A stretch of 64,000 bases of DNA from JAICJR01 sp036494715 (GTDB lineage: Bacteria; Actinomycetota; Thermoleophilia; Solirubrobacterales; Thermoleophilaceae). Below are positions 25,881 to 34,372 of this stretch, piece after piece. A model generated the notes under the pieces. It had not been told where the DNA came from, did not search any database, and saw only the letters and a program-made list of their open reading frames with translations. Both the position numbers and the translations under genes were made by a program. Each line of letters starts with the position of its first letter. Position 1 is the first letter of the stretch. The stretch is taken from NCBI GenBank assembly GCA_036494715.1, contig DASXNY010000150.1, forward strand, positions 20,827-84,826, read 5' to 3'.

Positions 25881-27098
25881 GTGTTCACGTTCGTCTATCA
25901 CGGCCTCCAGGTTGTGATGCACGGCGCGACCCCGACGCCCTTCATGGGCTTCTTCGTGTACGTGTGGGTCGTCTGGAGCTGCAAGGCGCTCGGCGCCAGG
26001 CGCTACCGCCCGTGGACCGCGGAGCCGCCGGTCCAACGAGTGACGGTGCTCGTGCCCGTCTACAACGAGCCGGAAGGGATCTTCCGTAGGTCGCTGGCAA
26101 GCGTCCGGCTGAGCCTGCCAACCGAGATGATCGCGGTGGTCGACGGCGCCGATGAGCACACCGCCGAGATCGCTCGCGAGTACTGCGACCAGGTGGTCCT
26201 GATCGAGCGCTCCGGCAAGCGCGCGGCGATCGCCGCCGGGCTCGACGTGGCCGATCCCTCCACGCAGGTGGTCGTGGTCCTCGACTCCGACACCATCTGG
26301 GAGCCGGGAGCGCTGACCGAGCTGCTCCGGCCGTTCGAGGATCCGCGGGTGGGCGGGGTCACGCCGCAGCAGGCGATCTTCGACGCGGCTCACAGTCCGG
26401 TCCGCCAACTCGCGAACTGGATCGAGGACATCAGGTATCACCTCACGGTCCCCGCCCAGTCGGCGTTCGGCCAGGTGGGTTGCCTCGCCGGGCGCACCAT
26501 CGCCTACCGTCGCGAGGCGTTCGAGCCGGCAGTGGAGCGGATGGTGAGCCAGCAGGTGTTCGGCGTCCCGCTCGAGATCGGCGACGACCGCGTCCTCACC
26601 AACGAGCTCTTGCGCAACGGCTGGCGCACCGTCTACCAGTCGACGGCGCTCGTGCACACGAACGCGCCCGCCAGCTGGCGCCGCTTCTGGCGGCAGCAGC
26701 TCCGCTGGGGGCGCTCGAGCCAGCGCGAGACGCTGCTGAGCCTGCGCTGGCTGTGGCGGCGGCCGGTGGCCTTCGCCTCCTTCCTCACCGACATCATCAC
26801 CCCGTTCGCCCTGTATGCCGTGATGGCGCTGGCGGTGGCCCACGCCGTCCGTGGCGACAATGCGGCGCTCGCACTTCCCGTCGTCCCGGCAATCGCGGTT
26901 GCGTACGTGGGGATGCTCTTCAGCATCGGTATCAGGCAGCTGGGCCACCTGCGGCGCTTTCCGCGCGATCTTCGCCGGCTGCCGCTGTTCGTGCTTCAGC
27001 TGACGTTCGTGATGGTGCCGGTCAGGATCGCCGCGTTCGCGACGATGCTCCACCAGGACTGGGGCACGCGGTCCGCGGCGCTCGAGGGCACGCAGTGA
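25881..27098 (+). CDS. Processive GT2 glycosyltransferase (cellulose-synthase/HasA-like)
   Basis: A 405-residue membrane glycosyltransferase starting at GTG. Cytoplasmic GT-A motifs are present: VTVLVPVYNEPEGIFRRSLA, VVVLDSDTIWEPGALTEL (the DxD site) and the acceptor/product motif QQLRWGRSS, corresponding to QxxRW. It starts with one membrane segment (MGFFVYVWVVWS) and ends with three or more (LTDIITPFALYAVMALAVAH and following). Such enzymes make and extrude beta-linked polysaccharide. The stop overlaps the start of a GH26-like hydrolase gene (GTGA), a common synthase/hydrolase pairing. The exact polymer is unknown. Confidence 0.9.
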   Translation: MFTFVYHGLQVVMHGATPTPFMGFFVYVWVVWSCKALGARRYRPWTAEPPVQRVTVLVPVYNEPEGIFRRSLASVRLSLPTEMIAVVDGADEHTAEIAREYCDQVVLIERSGKRAAIAAGLDVADPSTQVVVVLDSDTIWEPGALTELLRPFEDPRVGGVTPQQAIFDAAHSPVRQLANWIEDIRYHLTVPAQSAFGQVGCLAGRTIAYRREAFEPAVERMVSQQVFGVPLEIGDDRVLTNELLRNGWRTVYQSTALVHTNAPASWRRFWRQQLRWGRSSQRETLLSLRWLWRRPVAFASFLTDIITPFALYAVMALAVAHAVRGDNAALALPVVPAIAVAYVGMLFSIGIRQLGHLRRFPRDLRRLPLFVLQLTFVMVPVRIAAFATMLHQDWGTRSAALEGTQ

Positions 27099-28114
27099 GG
27101 CCGGCCGCCCTCAACCTCGGCACCGCGGTCCTGACGCTCGTGCTCCTCGGCACCCTCAGCTTCCCGGCGGGACGGATCCTCACCGCACCGCTTCACTCGG
27201 CTGCGGAGCCGGCGCGCGCCGATGCGGCGCCCGCGCCCGGGCCCTTCTTCGGCGAGTACGGCAACCCGTGGCACCTCGCTGGCTGGCAGCGGGCGATGGG
27301 CGCGCGCCCGCGGCTCCTCGCCAAGTTCCAGTCGTTCTCGCAGAGCCATCCGATCGGTGGCTTCCTGGCACAGTGCGAGCGGGACGGGATCGGCAGCGTG
27401 CTGATCTCGTGGGAGCCGTGGAGGCCGCTGCCGGCCAGCCTCGGCGGTCGCGCGCAGGGCAGCCCGCAGTTCGGCTACCGCAACGTGGACATCGCCGCCG
27501 GAGCGCAGGACGCCTACATCCGCGGCTTCGCGCGTTCGCTGCGCGGCTTTAGCGGCACCGTCTATCTGCGCTATGCGCACGAGATGAACGGCTTCTGGTA
27601 CCCGTGGAGCCGCAACGCTCGCGCGTACGTGCTCGCCTGGCGCAGGGTGGTCCGCATCTTCCGTTCCGAGGGGGCGCGCAACGTGCGCTTCGTCTGGTCG
27701 GTCAATCCGAGCCTGTACCTGCACCGCTCCCAGTGGCGGCGCCGCATCGGGCGCTACTGGCCGGGCGACTCGTACGTGGACGACGTCGGTTCGACGATGA
27801 TCGACTTCGGCGGGGTCAAGCGCTACACGGTGGCGCGCTTTCGCCCGGCGCTCGGCGAGTTGCGGCGGATCTTCCACAAGCCGCTGATCCTGACCGAGGT
27901 CAACACCGAGTTTCGCGGCCGCGTGGCCTGGCTTCGCCAGTTCGAGCTCGTGCTCCGGCGCAGGCCGTGGATCAGCGGCGTGGTCTGGTCGCAGCTGCCG
28001 AGCAGGTCCAAGGCGCAGGCCGGGCCGAAGGTGGGGAACCTCTCCTGGGACGTGACCCGGGACCCGCCGGCCGCGGCGGTGGTGCGCCAGATCATCGAGG
28101 ACCGGTCCGGCTAG
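27095..28114 (+). CDS. Secreted GH26-like glycoside hydrolase (first of two paralogues)
   Basis: A 339-residue protein from GTG 27095 (GTGA overlap with the GT2 gene). A signal-anchor (LGTAVLTLVLLGTLSFPAG) precedes a GH26-like TIM barrel. The acid/base Glu is in YLRYAHEMNGFWYPWS (about E163) and the nucleophile Glu in PLILTEVNTEF (about E268), both as in beta-mannanases. Other features are ISWEPWRPLP and FVWSVNPSLYLHRSQW. GH26 enzymes cut beta-1,4-mannan or related glycans, so it may trim the polymer made by the GT2 enzyme (inference). A paralogue is at 33410-34366. Confidence 0.82.
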   Translation: MRPAALNLGTAVLTLVLLGTLSFPAGRILTAPLHSAAEPARADAAPAPGPFFGEYGNPWHLAGWQRAMGARPRLLAKFQSFSQSHPIGGFLAQCERDGIGSVLISWEPWRPLPASLGGRAQGSPQFGYRNVDIAAGAQDAYIRGFARSLRGFSGTVYLRYAHEMNGFWYPWSRNARAYVLAWRRVVRIFRSEGARNVRFVWSVNPSLYLHRSQWRRRIGRYWPGDSYVDDVGSTMIDFGGVKRYTVARFRPALGELRRIFHKPLILTEVNTEFRGRVAWLRQFELVLRRRPWISGVVWSQLPSRSKAQAGPKVGNLSWDVTRDPPAAAVVRQIIEDRSG

Positions 28115-28116
28115 GC

Positions 28117-29676
28117 GTGCTCTACGAGCTGGTGCTTCCGGACGGTTCACGCGTTCCCCTGACGGGGGAGACGCTCACGATCGGACGCGCGCGCGCAAGC
28201 GATCTCAGGCTCGACGATCCGAGCGTCTCCCGGGTCCACGCCCGGGTGAGGGTGGGTCCGGGCGGGCCGGCCATAGAGGACGCCGGCTCGCGCTCCGGAA
28301 CGTGGCTGGACGGGCGGCGACTGCGCCAGCCCGAGAAGCTGCACGACGGTGCGCAGATACGCCTCGGGGACGAGAGCCTGCACGTCGAGCGGCAGCGCTC
28401 GGAAGCCGAGCCCGGGCGGACGATTGTGGTGCCCGAGGGCGCCTCGGCGGCGCTGCCTGCGGTGGCTGCGCAGGAAACGGCCACAACCCGCTTCGGCGCC
28501 CGTCCCCGGCTGCGGTCCGGCTACGCGCTCAAGCGGCTCGCCGCCGCCGAGGGGCCGCGCCGCTGGGTCCTGAAGGACCTCGTGAGCGGCAAGTTCGTCC
28601 GGATGCCCGACGACGACGCGCGCCTGCTCCGCCTGCTCGACGGCCGCCGCTCGCTCGGCGAGCTCGTGCGCGATGCGGAGCGGGAGCTCGGTCCCGCGGG
28701 CGCACCGGCGCTGGCACGCCTGCTCGCCGACCTCGGGGAGCGCGGCCTCTTGTCGGGCCAGGGGCGTCCGGCGGAGCCCCGCGCGCGGCGCGGTCTCGGT
28801 CGGATGTTCGCGGCTCGGACATTCCGCTGGCACGGCGCGGGCGACCTGTTCGGGCGTCTGTACGCGGATGGCGGGCGCCTGCTGTTCACGCCGCCCGCCG
28901 TAGTGCTCCTTGCGCTCGTGGCACTGGGCGGGGTGCTCGCGTTCGCGTACCTGATCGTTGGGCGCTACGGCACGCCGTTCGTCGTCGCCAGCCGGGTGGG
29001 GCTGGGCGGGCTCGTGTTCCTGCTGGGCAGGCTCGCGATAGCGGCCGTGCACGAGACGGCCCACGGCCTCACCATGGCCTCGTTCGGGCGGCGGGTGGGC
29101 GCGGCGGGGCTCAAGCTCGTGCTCGTGTTCCCCTACGCGTTCGTGGACACCTCCGACGTCTGGTTCGAGTCGCGGCGGAGGCGCATGGCCGTGAGTGCCG
29201 CCGGGCCGGTGTCGGATTTCACCCTCGGCGGTCTGTTCTCGCTCGCCGCGCTGGTGCTGCCGCCGGGCACCACGCGCGACATCTTCTTCCAGCTCGCGCT
29301 CGCGGCGTATGTCGGTGGGCTGTTCAACATCAACCCCTTCCTCGAGCGCGACGGCTACCACATACTCGTCGACCTCCTCAACGAGCCGACCCTGCGCCGC
29401 CGCGCGCGCGAGGATCTGCGTGCGCGGCTCAGCGGCCGCGCCCGCGGGGCGCCGTCGCGCGTGTTGGCCCGCTATTCGCTCTTCGGCCTCGCCTGGTCGA
29501 CCGTGGCCACGCTGTTCACGATCGGGCTGTCGCTGCGCTACGAGCCGCGCCTCGCCGCGCTGCTGCCGGGACCGCTGCCGTGGGTGGCGCTCGTGATCGT
29601 GTGGCTGGCCCTGTTCGCACCCGTACTGCTCACCGTGGGCGCGCCCCTGGTCGCGCGGCGGCGCCTCAACACCTGA
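28117..29676 (+). CDS. FHA - PqqD-like - M50 zinc metalloprotease fusion
   Basis: A 519-residue protein starting at GTG three bases after the previous stop. Domains: FHA (about 1-92, with IGRARASDLRLDDPSVSRVH and the SRVH phosphothreonine-binding core), a PqqD-like winged segment (about 133-215, YALKRLA...VLKDLVSGKFVRMPDDDARL), then a polytopic M50/site-2-protease region with HETAH at 312-316, AAGP near 361, and the third metal/active motif FNINPFLERDGYHI (403-416). This resembles the YydH-type 'putative peptide zinc metalloprotease' but with an FHA phosphopeptide sensor at the front. It is translationally coupled to the NlpC/P60 gene (TGATG), which is a likely partner. Confidence 0.85.
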   Translation: MLYELVLPDGSRVPLTGETLTIGRARASDLRLDDPSVSRVHARVRVGPGGPAIEDAGSRSGTWLDGRRLRQPEKLHDGAQIRLGDESLHVERQRSEAEPGRTIVVPEGASAALPAVAAQETATTRFGARPRLRSGYALKRLAAAEGPRRWVLKDLVSGKFVRMPDDDARLLRLLDGRRSLGELVRDAERELGPAGAPALARLLADLGERGLLSGQGRPAEPRARRGLGRMFAARTFRWHGAGDLFGRLYADGGRLLFTPPAVVLLALVALGGVLAFAYLIVGRYGTPFVVASRVGLGGLVFLLGRLAIAAVHETAHGLTMASFGRRVGAAGLKLVLVFPYAFVDTSDVWFESRRRRMAVSAAGPVSDFTLGGLFSLAALVLPPGTTRDIFFQLALAAYVGGLFNINPFLERDGYHILVDLLNEPTLRRRAREDLRARLSGRARGAPSRVLARYSLFGLAWSTVATLFTIGLSLRYEPRLAALLPGPLPWVALVIVWLALFAPVLLTVGAPLVARRRLNT

Positions 29677-31553
29677 TGGCTCCGCACGAGAACGACGCCG
29701 CGCTGCGCCTCCTCAACCGCATCCTCGAGGATCCCGAGTACCGCGCGCGCTTCCGGCGCGACCCCGATGCCGCGTTGCGAGAGCAGGGAGTGGAGCGCCT
29801 GGCCCAGGAACTCCCCGCGGAGAAACCGATGCAGACGCTCGACATCCGCGAGTCGAGGTCCAGCCTGGCGGGCGCGTTCATGGCGGCCGCCGCGGAGGGC
29901 GTGAGCGTCCTCGACCTGGCACACCACGGCTTCGGCGCGGGCAGCCAGGCGGCCGGGCCCGCCATGCCGGTGGAGCACAACGCATCGGCTCCTGTTCCTG
30001 CCTCGGCTGTCGATCCCACCAGCTACCCGCCAGCGGCGGCGGCGCCACCGGTCGACCCGAACGCGCCCGCTGCGGCCGAGCAGGTGGGCACGCCGCCGGT
30101 GCAGCCCGAGCAGTACACGCCGCCCGCGCCACCGCTCCAGCCGGACGCCTACGCGGCGCCCCCGCCCCCCGCGGCCCCGCCCCCCGCGACCCCGCCCCCC
30201 GCCGCCCCGCCCGCGACAGCGGGCGCCTGGCCGAACGCGAGCAACTGGCCGAACGCGAGCAATTGGCCGAACGCCGGCAACTGGCCGAGCGCCGGCGCGG
30301 CGAGCGCCCAGGCGCCCGCGACCGGCCAGCCGCCCGCGAACGGCTGGCCGTCGTATGGCGCTCCCTCCGGACAGCCCGCCGCACCGGAGCCGAGCGTGGC
30401 GCCCGAGCCGTCGGGGAGCGGATCGGCGGGTGACGCCCTCGATCTCGGCAGCTCGGGCGGTTACCCCGGCGATTCCGCCTCCGAGCAGCAGGTGGCCGCC
30501 TGGATGGGGAGCGCTGCGCAGAAGCGCGGGCTGCCGTCCGAGCTGCCCGTGATGGCCTCGCTCGTCGAATCTGGGATGAAGAACCTGAACTACGGGGACG
30601 CCGACTCGGTCGGCTTCTTCCAGATGCGCCTGAGCGTCTGGAATCAGGGCGGATACAGCGGCTATTCCTCAGACCCCGAGAAGCAGCTCGATTGGTTCCT
30701 CGATCAGGCGGTGAAGGTCAAGCAGCAGCGCTTGGCCGCCGGTGAGCCCGTCGACCCGGCGCATTACGGCGACTGGGTCGCGGACATCGAGCGCCCGGCC
30801 GCCCAGTACCGCGGCCGCTACGAGCTGCGCCTCGGCCAGGCGCGCTCGCTGCTCCAACAGGCGCAGGGCAACCAGCATCCGGCCGCCGCGGAACTCGTCA
30901 ACGCCGTGCCGGGCGGAGCGCCGGCCGCCGCCCCGGAGGCGATGCTCGCCGTAAACGAGGCGAAGCAGGAACTCGGCGTCCCGTACGTGTGGGGCGGCTC
31001 GAGCCCGAAAACCGGCTTTGACTGCTCCGGCCTCGTGCAGTGGGCCTACGCGAAGGTGGGCATCCGGCTGCCGCGGACCTCCGAGCAGCAGATACTCGCG
31101 CCCGGGGGAACGCCCGTGGATCGCTCCCACCTGCTTCCCGGCGACCTGGTCTTCTTCCGCAACTCGGCCGGAGACGTGCACCACGTCGGGATCTCGCTCG
31201 GCGGCGACAAGTTCATCAACGCTCCGCAGACGGGCGAGAACGTGCGCGAGGCGAGCCTGAAGGAGCCGTACTTCGCCCAGGAGTTCGCCGGCGGGCGGCG
31301 CTTCGTGAAGGCTACGTCGGGAGCCGTGCAGGCCCGCGCGGCGTCGGGCGCAGTGGCACAGCAGCCGCCGGCGATCGATCCGCGCGCGGTGCACCTCGCG
31401 CGCCAAGCGCTCGAGCGCGACGCCGCCGAGGTCGTCCGGCCGGGCACAGCACTACACCAGGCGCTCCAGCGCCAGGAGCTCGGCAAGGGCAACCAGGTGC
31501 AGTTCCTCAAGGCCGCTGATGTCCTTCGAGCGAGCCGCCGGAGACAAGGCTGA
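29676..31553 (+). CDS. Pro-rich lysozyme-like/NlpC-P60 cell-wall protein with leader-like N-terminus
   Basis: A 625-residue protein. The first 40 residues (ALRLLNRILEDPEYRARFRR then DPDAALREQGV) resemble RiPP-type leader helices rather than a Sec signal; no classical signal peptide is visible. A Pro/Ala-rich stretch (about 105-255) with WPNASN repeats follows. Next is a lysozyme-like region (about 270-400, with VESGMKNLNYGDADSVGFFQ), then NlpC/P60 with Cys450 (FDCSGLVQW) and His503 (VHHVGISLG), and a helical tail. The catalytic parts would cut peptidoglycan. How it leaves the cell is unclear; the coupled M50 protein may process it (inference). Confidence 0.85.
   Translation: MAPHENDAALRLLNRILEDPEYRARFRRDPDAALREQGVERLAQELPAEKPMQTLDIRESRSSLAGAFMAAAAEGVSVLDLAHHGFGAGSQAAGPAMPVEHNASAPVPASAVDPTSYPPAAAAPPVDPNAPAAAEQVGTPPVQPEQYTPPAPPLQPDAYAAPPPPAAPPPATPPPAAPPATAGAWPNASNWPNASNWPNAGNWPSAGAASAQAPATGQPPANGWPSYGAPSGQPAAPEPSVAPEPSGSGSAGDALDLGSSGGYPGDSASEQQVAAWMGSAAQKRGLPSELPVMASLVESGMKNLNYGDADSVGFFQMRLSVWNQGGYSGYSSDPEKQLDWFLDQAVKVKQQRLAAGEPVDPAHYGDWVADIERPAAQYRGRYELRLGQARSLLQQAQGNQHPAAAELVNAVPGGAPAAAPEAMLAVNEAKQELGVPYVWGGSSPKTGFDCSGLVQWAYAKVGIRLPRTSEQQILAPGGTPVDRSHLLPGDLVFFRNSAGDVHHVGISLGGDKFINAPQTGENVREASLKEPYFAQEFAGGRRFVKATSGAVQARAASGAVAQQPPAIDPRAVHLARQALERDAAEVVRPGTALHQALQRQELGKGNQVQFLKAADVLRASRRRQG
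30228..30299 (+). repeat. Four tandem 18-bp repeats inside the NlpC/P60 gene
   Basis: The unit TGGCCGAACGCGAGCAAC is repeated at 30228, 30246, 30264 and 30282, with the last two copies diverging. They encode WPNASN, WPNASN, WPNAGN and WPSAGA. They sit in the Pro/Ala-rich linker, next to an imperfect CCG/CCC-rich repeat (about 30160-30220), and are likely to vary in copy number between strains. Confidence 0.85.
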
Positions 31554-32271
31554 GGCGGTCCGGTCGCACGAGCAGCGGCAGTCGCCGCCAGCGCTCGAGC
31601 GAGACCAGCACAGTGACCCGCCGGGTGGCGGGCACGCGGGCGGCGTAGACGATCGTGTTGTCGATGTAGTGGCCGCTCGCCCTGTCGAAGCTGCCCGAGC
31701 AGGTGATCAGGCGGAGCGTGGCGCCCCGCGTGTGCTCGAACACCTTGCCGGCGGGGAAGTCCACTTTCGGCCAGCGCTCGAGGCCCTGCACGCGGAAGTT
31801 GACGGCACTGCCGTCGGCTCGACGGATGCGGATCAGGTCGCCGCGCCGTAGCTCGCCCAGACGGGAGAACACGGCGGGACCTGTCTTCGAGTCGACGTGT
31901 CCGGCGATCACCGCCGCGCCGCGCTCGCCGGGCTCGGGACCCGGCCGGAACCAACCGGCGTCGACCGTGTTGCCCGGCACCTGCATCGTCCGGTCGGGGT
32001 TCAGTCCCAGCGGCACCATCGGCGCCGACACCCCGATCGCGCGGATCGCAATCCGTCGCGGCGCCGCCGCCTGGCGATCGACCACGCCGACGCGCTCGCT
32101 GCTCGTAAGCGCGGCGTCTGGAAGCGGTCGGGCGAGCGCGGGCTCGGGCGGCAGGGAGGCGCTGCCCCCGGCCACGATCGCGACCGTCAGTCCCACCAGG
32201 GTGCCGACGGTCGTGCCCACGAACAGCGGCGCCGCGAGCCGACGCCCGCGGCGCCCCCCGCGAGTGGTCAC
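31507..32271 (-). CDS. Class F sortase
   Basis: A 254-residue protein starting at GTG. An N-terminal membrane anchor (LAAPLFVGTTVGTLVGLTVA) is followed by the sortase fold: His125 in AVIAGHVDSKTGPAVF, Cys191 in LRLITCSGSFDRASGHY and Arg197 after it. GHVDS and the LITCSGSFD sequence are of the class F (actinobacterial) type. The enzyme cleaves a C-terminal sorting signal and joins substrate to the wall. Its start overlaps the stop of the 32268-32711 gene (GTGA), which encodes a probable substrate. The 3-prime end overlaps the convergent NlpC/P60 gene by 47 bases. Confidence 0.92.
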   Translation of the reverse strand: MTTRGGRRGRRLAAPLFVGTTVGTLVGLTVAIVAGGSASLPPEPALARPLPDAALTSSERVGVVDRQAAAPRRIAIRAIGVSAPMVPLGLNPDRTMQVPGNTVDAGWFRPGPEPGERGAAVIAGHVDSKTGPAVFSRLGELRRGDLIRIRRADGSAVNFRVQGLERWPKVDFPAGKVFEHTRGATLRLITCSGSFDRASGHYIDNTIVYAARVPATRRVTVLVSLERWRRLPLLVRPDRLSLVSGGSLEGHQRP

Positions 32272-32711
32272 CGCTCGAACGCGCGCCGGCGGCGGGCGTG
32301 GACGCCGGCCGCGATGGCGAACGCCGCCAGTCCCGAGCCAAGGCCGAGGAGCCCGCTGTCCGAGTGGTGCTGCGCCATCCCGCCTTCACCGGCCTGAATG
32401 CCGCCCTGCGCGACGATGCCGGTGTCGGTGCTCGTCGTGGTGACGGTGGCGGCGACCGTCTGGGAGGTGTCCGTCGTCTGCTTTCTGCTCACGCGCTTCT
32501 GCGTGTGCTTTTTCACCTGCGGCGGCTTGGGCACCGCGGGCGGCGCGGGCGTTGTCGGCGCGGGCGTCGTCGGCGCCGGCGCCACTGGCTGCGTGTTCGG
32601 CGGTACGGGAGCCGTCGGGGTGTCGTCCTCCCCGGCCATCGCGGGCGAGGCCGCGAGCAGGGCGAGCAGCGCCGCGGCTGTTGCTCCGCGTTTGATCGTT
32701 CGCTTGCGCAT
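32268..32711 (-). CDS. Probable sortase-F substrate: Pro/Thr-rich surface protein with C-terminal anchor
   Basis: A 147-residue protein from ATG 32711, with AAGGAG five bases upstream. It has a Sec signal (GATAAALLALLAASPAMA), a Pro/Thr-rich spacer (APTTPAPTTPAPPAVPKPPQ), and a C-terminus with IQAGEGG (105-111), a hydrophobic helix (LLGLGSGLAAFAIAAGV) and an RRRR tail. That layout is a cell-wall sorting signal, but the motif is not LPxTG. Coupling to the sortase gene supports the assignment. The mature surface part is short and has no recognisable domain, so it may be a stalk or scaffold. Confidence 0.8.
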   Translation of the reverse strand: MRKRTIKRGATAAALLALLAASPAMAGEDDTPTAPVPPNTQPVAPAPTTPAPTTPAPPAVPKPPQVKKHTQKRVSRKQTTDTSQTVAATVTTTSTDTGIVAQGGIQAGEGGMAQHHSDSGLLGLGSGLAAFAIAAGVHARRRRAFER

Positions 32712-32739
32712 CTGAACTCCTTCGCGTCTCATGTCGCGC

Positions 32740-33264
32740 TCAGCGGAGCCTCAGCGCGCGCTTGCTGGTCACGGCCAGGTTTCCGGACGAGTCCACCGCC
32801 CGGACGGCGAGCTGGTAGCGGCCGCGGGCCAGGTGCTTGGGGAGCCGGAAGCTCCAGTTGGTCGTGCCATGCGCGGTCAACCAGGTCGGCTTCTGGCAGC
32901 TCTTTGCGCGGGCGAGGCGGTGGGAGCGCGACAGGAAGCGGCAGCGCTTGCCGGACTTCCGATCGAGCGACACCGTGATCTGCGCGACCTTGCCGCTTCC
33001 GCCCGTGCCGCAGCCGAGATCCCTCGCGCCTCCGCGCAGCAGTCGCGTGCGGCTCACGTGAGCGGAGGGCGTGGAGATGTGGACGCTCGGCTTGCTCGTG
33101 TCGACGCACGCGCCGGGGGCGCCGCCGGGAGTGGGCGCGGGCGCTGAGATCGGCGCGGGCACGTTGGCCGGCGGCGCCGGCTCGTCGGTGGCGAGCGCGG
33201 ACACGGTCGGAATCGACAGACACGCGCCGGTGAGCGCGAGCAGCAGAGTGAGACGGCGGAACAT
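32740..33264 (-). CDS. Secreted Ig-like fold protein, 174 residues
   Basis: ATG 33264 has AGGAGG five bases upstream and gives a signal peptide (MFRRLTLLLALTGACLSIPT). A Pro/Ala-rich linker (PPANVPAPISAPAP) leads to a beta-sandwich-like domain with a possible disulfide pair (GCGTGG, KRCRFLS, KSCQKP) and the closing strands LARGRYQLAVRAVDSSGNLA that typify bacterial Ig-like repeats. No sorting signal is present. It is upstream of the sortase substrate/sortase pair on the same strand with a 28-bp gap, so it is probably part of one surface-assembly operon. Confidence 0.75.
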   Translation of the reverse strand: MFRRLTLLLALTGACLSIPTVSALATDEPAPPANVPAPISAPAPTPGGAPGACVDTSKPSVHISTPSAHVSRTRLLRGGARDLGCGTGGSGKVAQITVSLDRKSGKRCRFLSRSHRLARAKSCQKPTWLTAHGTTNWSFRLPKHLARGRYQLAVRAVDSSGNLAVTSKRALRLR

Positions 33265-33299
33265 CGGGACCTCCTGGTGACGTGGTCGGTGAAACGCGG

Positions 33300-33336
33300 C
33301 TGGTGTCACCAGGGAACTCCAAGAAGCGGGCCCGCT
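33300..33336. promoter_or_regulatory. Two short inverted repeats in a divergent promoter region
   Basis: CTGGTG-T-CACCAG (33300-33312) and the palindrome AGCGGGCCCGCT (33325-33336) lie between the minus-strand Ig-like gene (start 33264) and the plus-strand GH26-like gene (start 33410). They are placed as operators would be; no regulator is assigned. Confidence 0.35.
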
Positions 33337-33409
33337 CAAGAACGGATTCCTGTCGCCTGAGCGGAGGTGCTTCTTGCCCCTATTACGCGCGCGCGCGAGG
33401 CTGCTAGCC

Positions 33410-34366
33410 ATGAGACGATCCCTCGCCACGCTCCTAGTCCTCGGCGTCGCTGTGCTGGCGGCGCTCCCCGCCGCCTCGGCCGCGCCGCAGCGCTCCTTCG
33501 GCGTCTACCTCGATCCCGCGCAGCTCGATGGCTGGTCGGCCGCGGTCGGCGCGCGGCCGCAGCTGCTCGCTGCGTTCGAGGCGTTCTCGCGCGAGCGGAC
33601 GCTCGCCGACTGGCTCGCGCAAGTCGAGCAGCAGCACATCTCACGGGTGTTGGTCACGTGGGAGCCGTGGACGCCGGTTCCGACGTCGTTGGGCGTGCTT
33701 CAGCAGTCGCTGCCCCAGCCCGGCTTCCGCAACCGCGACATCGTCAACGGCGTCCAGGACGGCTACATCAGGCGCTTCGCCCGTGCGCTCGGCCGCTTCC
33801 ACGGCATCGTCTACCTGCGCTACGCGCACGAGATGAACGGCACGTGGTACCCGTGGTCGCACGATGCCGCCGACTACCGAAAGGCCTGGCGCAGGATGGT
33901 GCGTCTCGTCCTCGGCGTGGGCGCGCGCAACGTCCGCTTCGTCTGGTCGCCCAACCTGAACATGTACCAGCCGCGCAAGCGATGGCTCAGCAACCTGCGC
34001 CGCTACTGGCCGGGCGCCGCCTACCTCGACGATGTCGGCGCGACGGTGATCGACTTCGGCGGGGCGCGGAGACGCTTCTACACGGTCAAGCGCATCGCGG
34101 CGCGGCTGCAGATCCTGAGGCGGCTGTACCGCAAGCCCGTGATGCTGACCGAGACCAACACGGCTTACGACGGCCGTGTGACGTGGCTCGAGCAGCTGCG
34201 GCGCGCCCTGCGCTCCATGCCCTGGATCGTGTCGGTGGATTGGTCGCAGCTCAAGAGCCGCGGCCAGGCCGACATCCCCGGAGTCGGACTGCTCGACTGG
34301 GACGTGCGCCAGGACCCACCTGCCGCCGCCGTCCTGCGCGGCATCATCGACGACGGTCAGCGTTAG
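33410..34366 (+). CDS. Secreted GH26-like glycoside hydrolase (second paralogue)
   Basis: A 318-residue protein from ATG 33410, which gives a clean signal peptide (SLATLLVLGVAVLAALPAAS). The barrel closely resembles that of the 27095-28114 protein: TWEPWTPVP, acid/base Glu141 in YLRYAHEMNGTWYPWS, FVWSPNLNMYQPRKRW, DDVGATVIDFGG and nucleophile Glu248 in PVMLTETNTAYDG. Here the protein is freely secreted rather than signal-anchored. The two copies, one beside a GT2 synthase and one beside the sortase module, suggest two sites or stages of action on the same polymer (inference). Confidence 0.82.
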   Translation: MRRSLATLLVLGVAVLAALPAASAAPQRSFGVYLDPAQLDGWSAAVGARPQLLAAFEAFSRERTLADWLAQVEQQHISRVLVTWEPWTPVPTSLGVLQQSLPQPGFRNRDIVNGVQDGYIRRFARALGRFHGIVYLRYAHEMNGTWYPWSHDAADYRKAWRRMVRLVLGVGARNVRFVWSPNLNMYQPRKRWLSNLRRYWPGAAYLDDVGATVIDFGGARRRFYTVKRIAARLQILRRLYRKPVMLTETNTAYDGRVTWLEQLRRALRSMPWIVSVDWSQLKSRGQADIPGVGLLDWDVRQDPPAAAVLRGIIDDGQR

Positions 34367-34372
34367 CGGCAT

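Noticed and set aside
25419..27053. Long minus-strand open frame continuous with the SPFH gene
   Set aside because: It is antisense to a clear GT2 gene, has no family match, and lacks a ribosome site. High GC content keeps antisense frames open.
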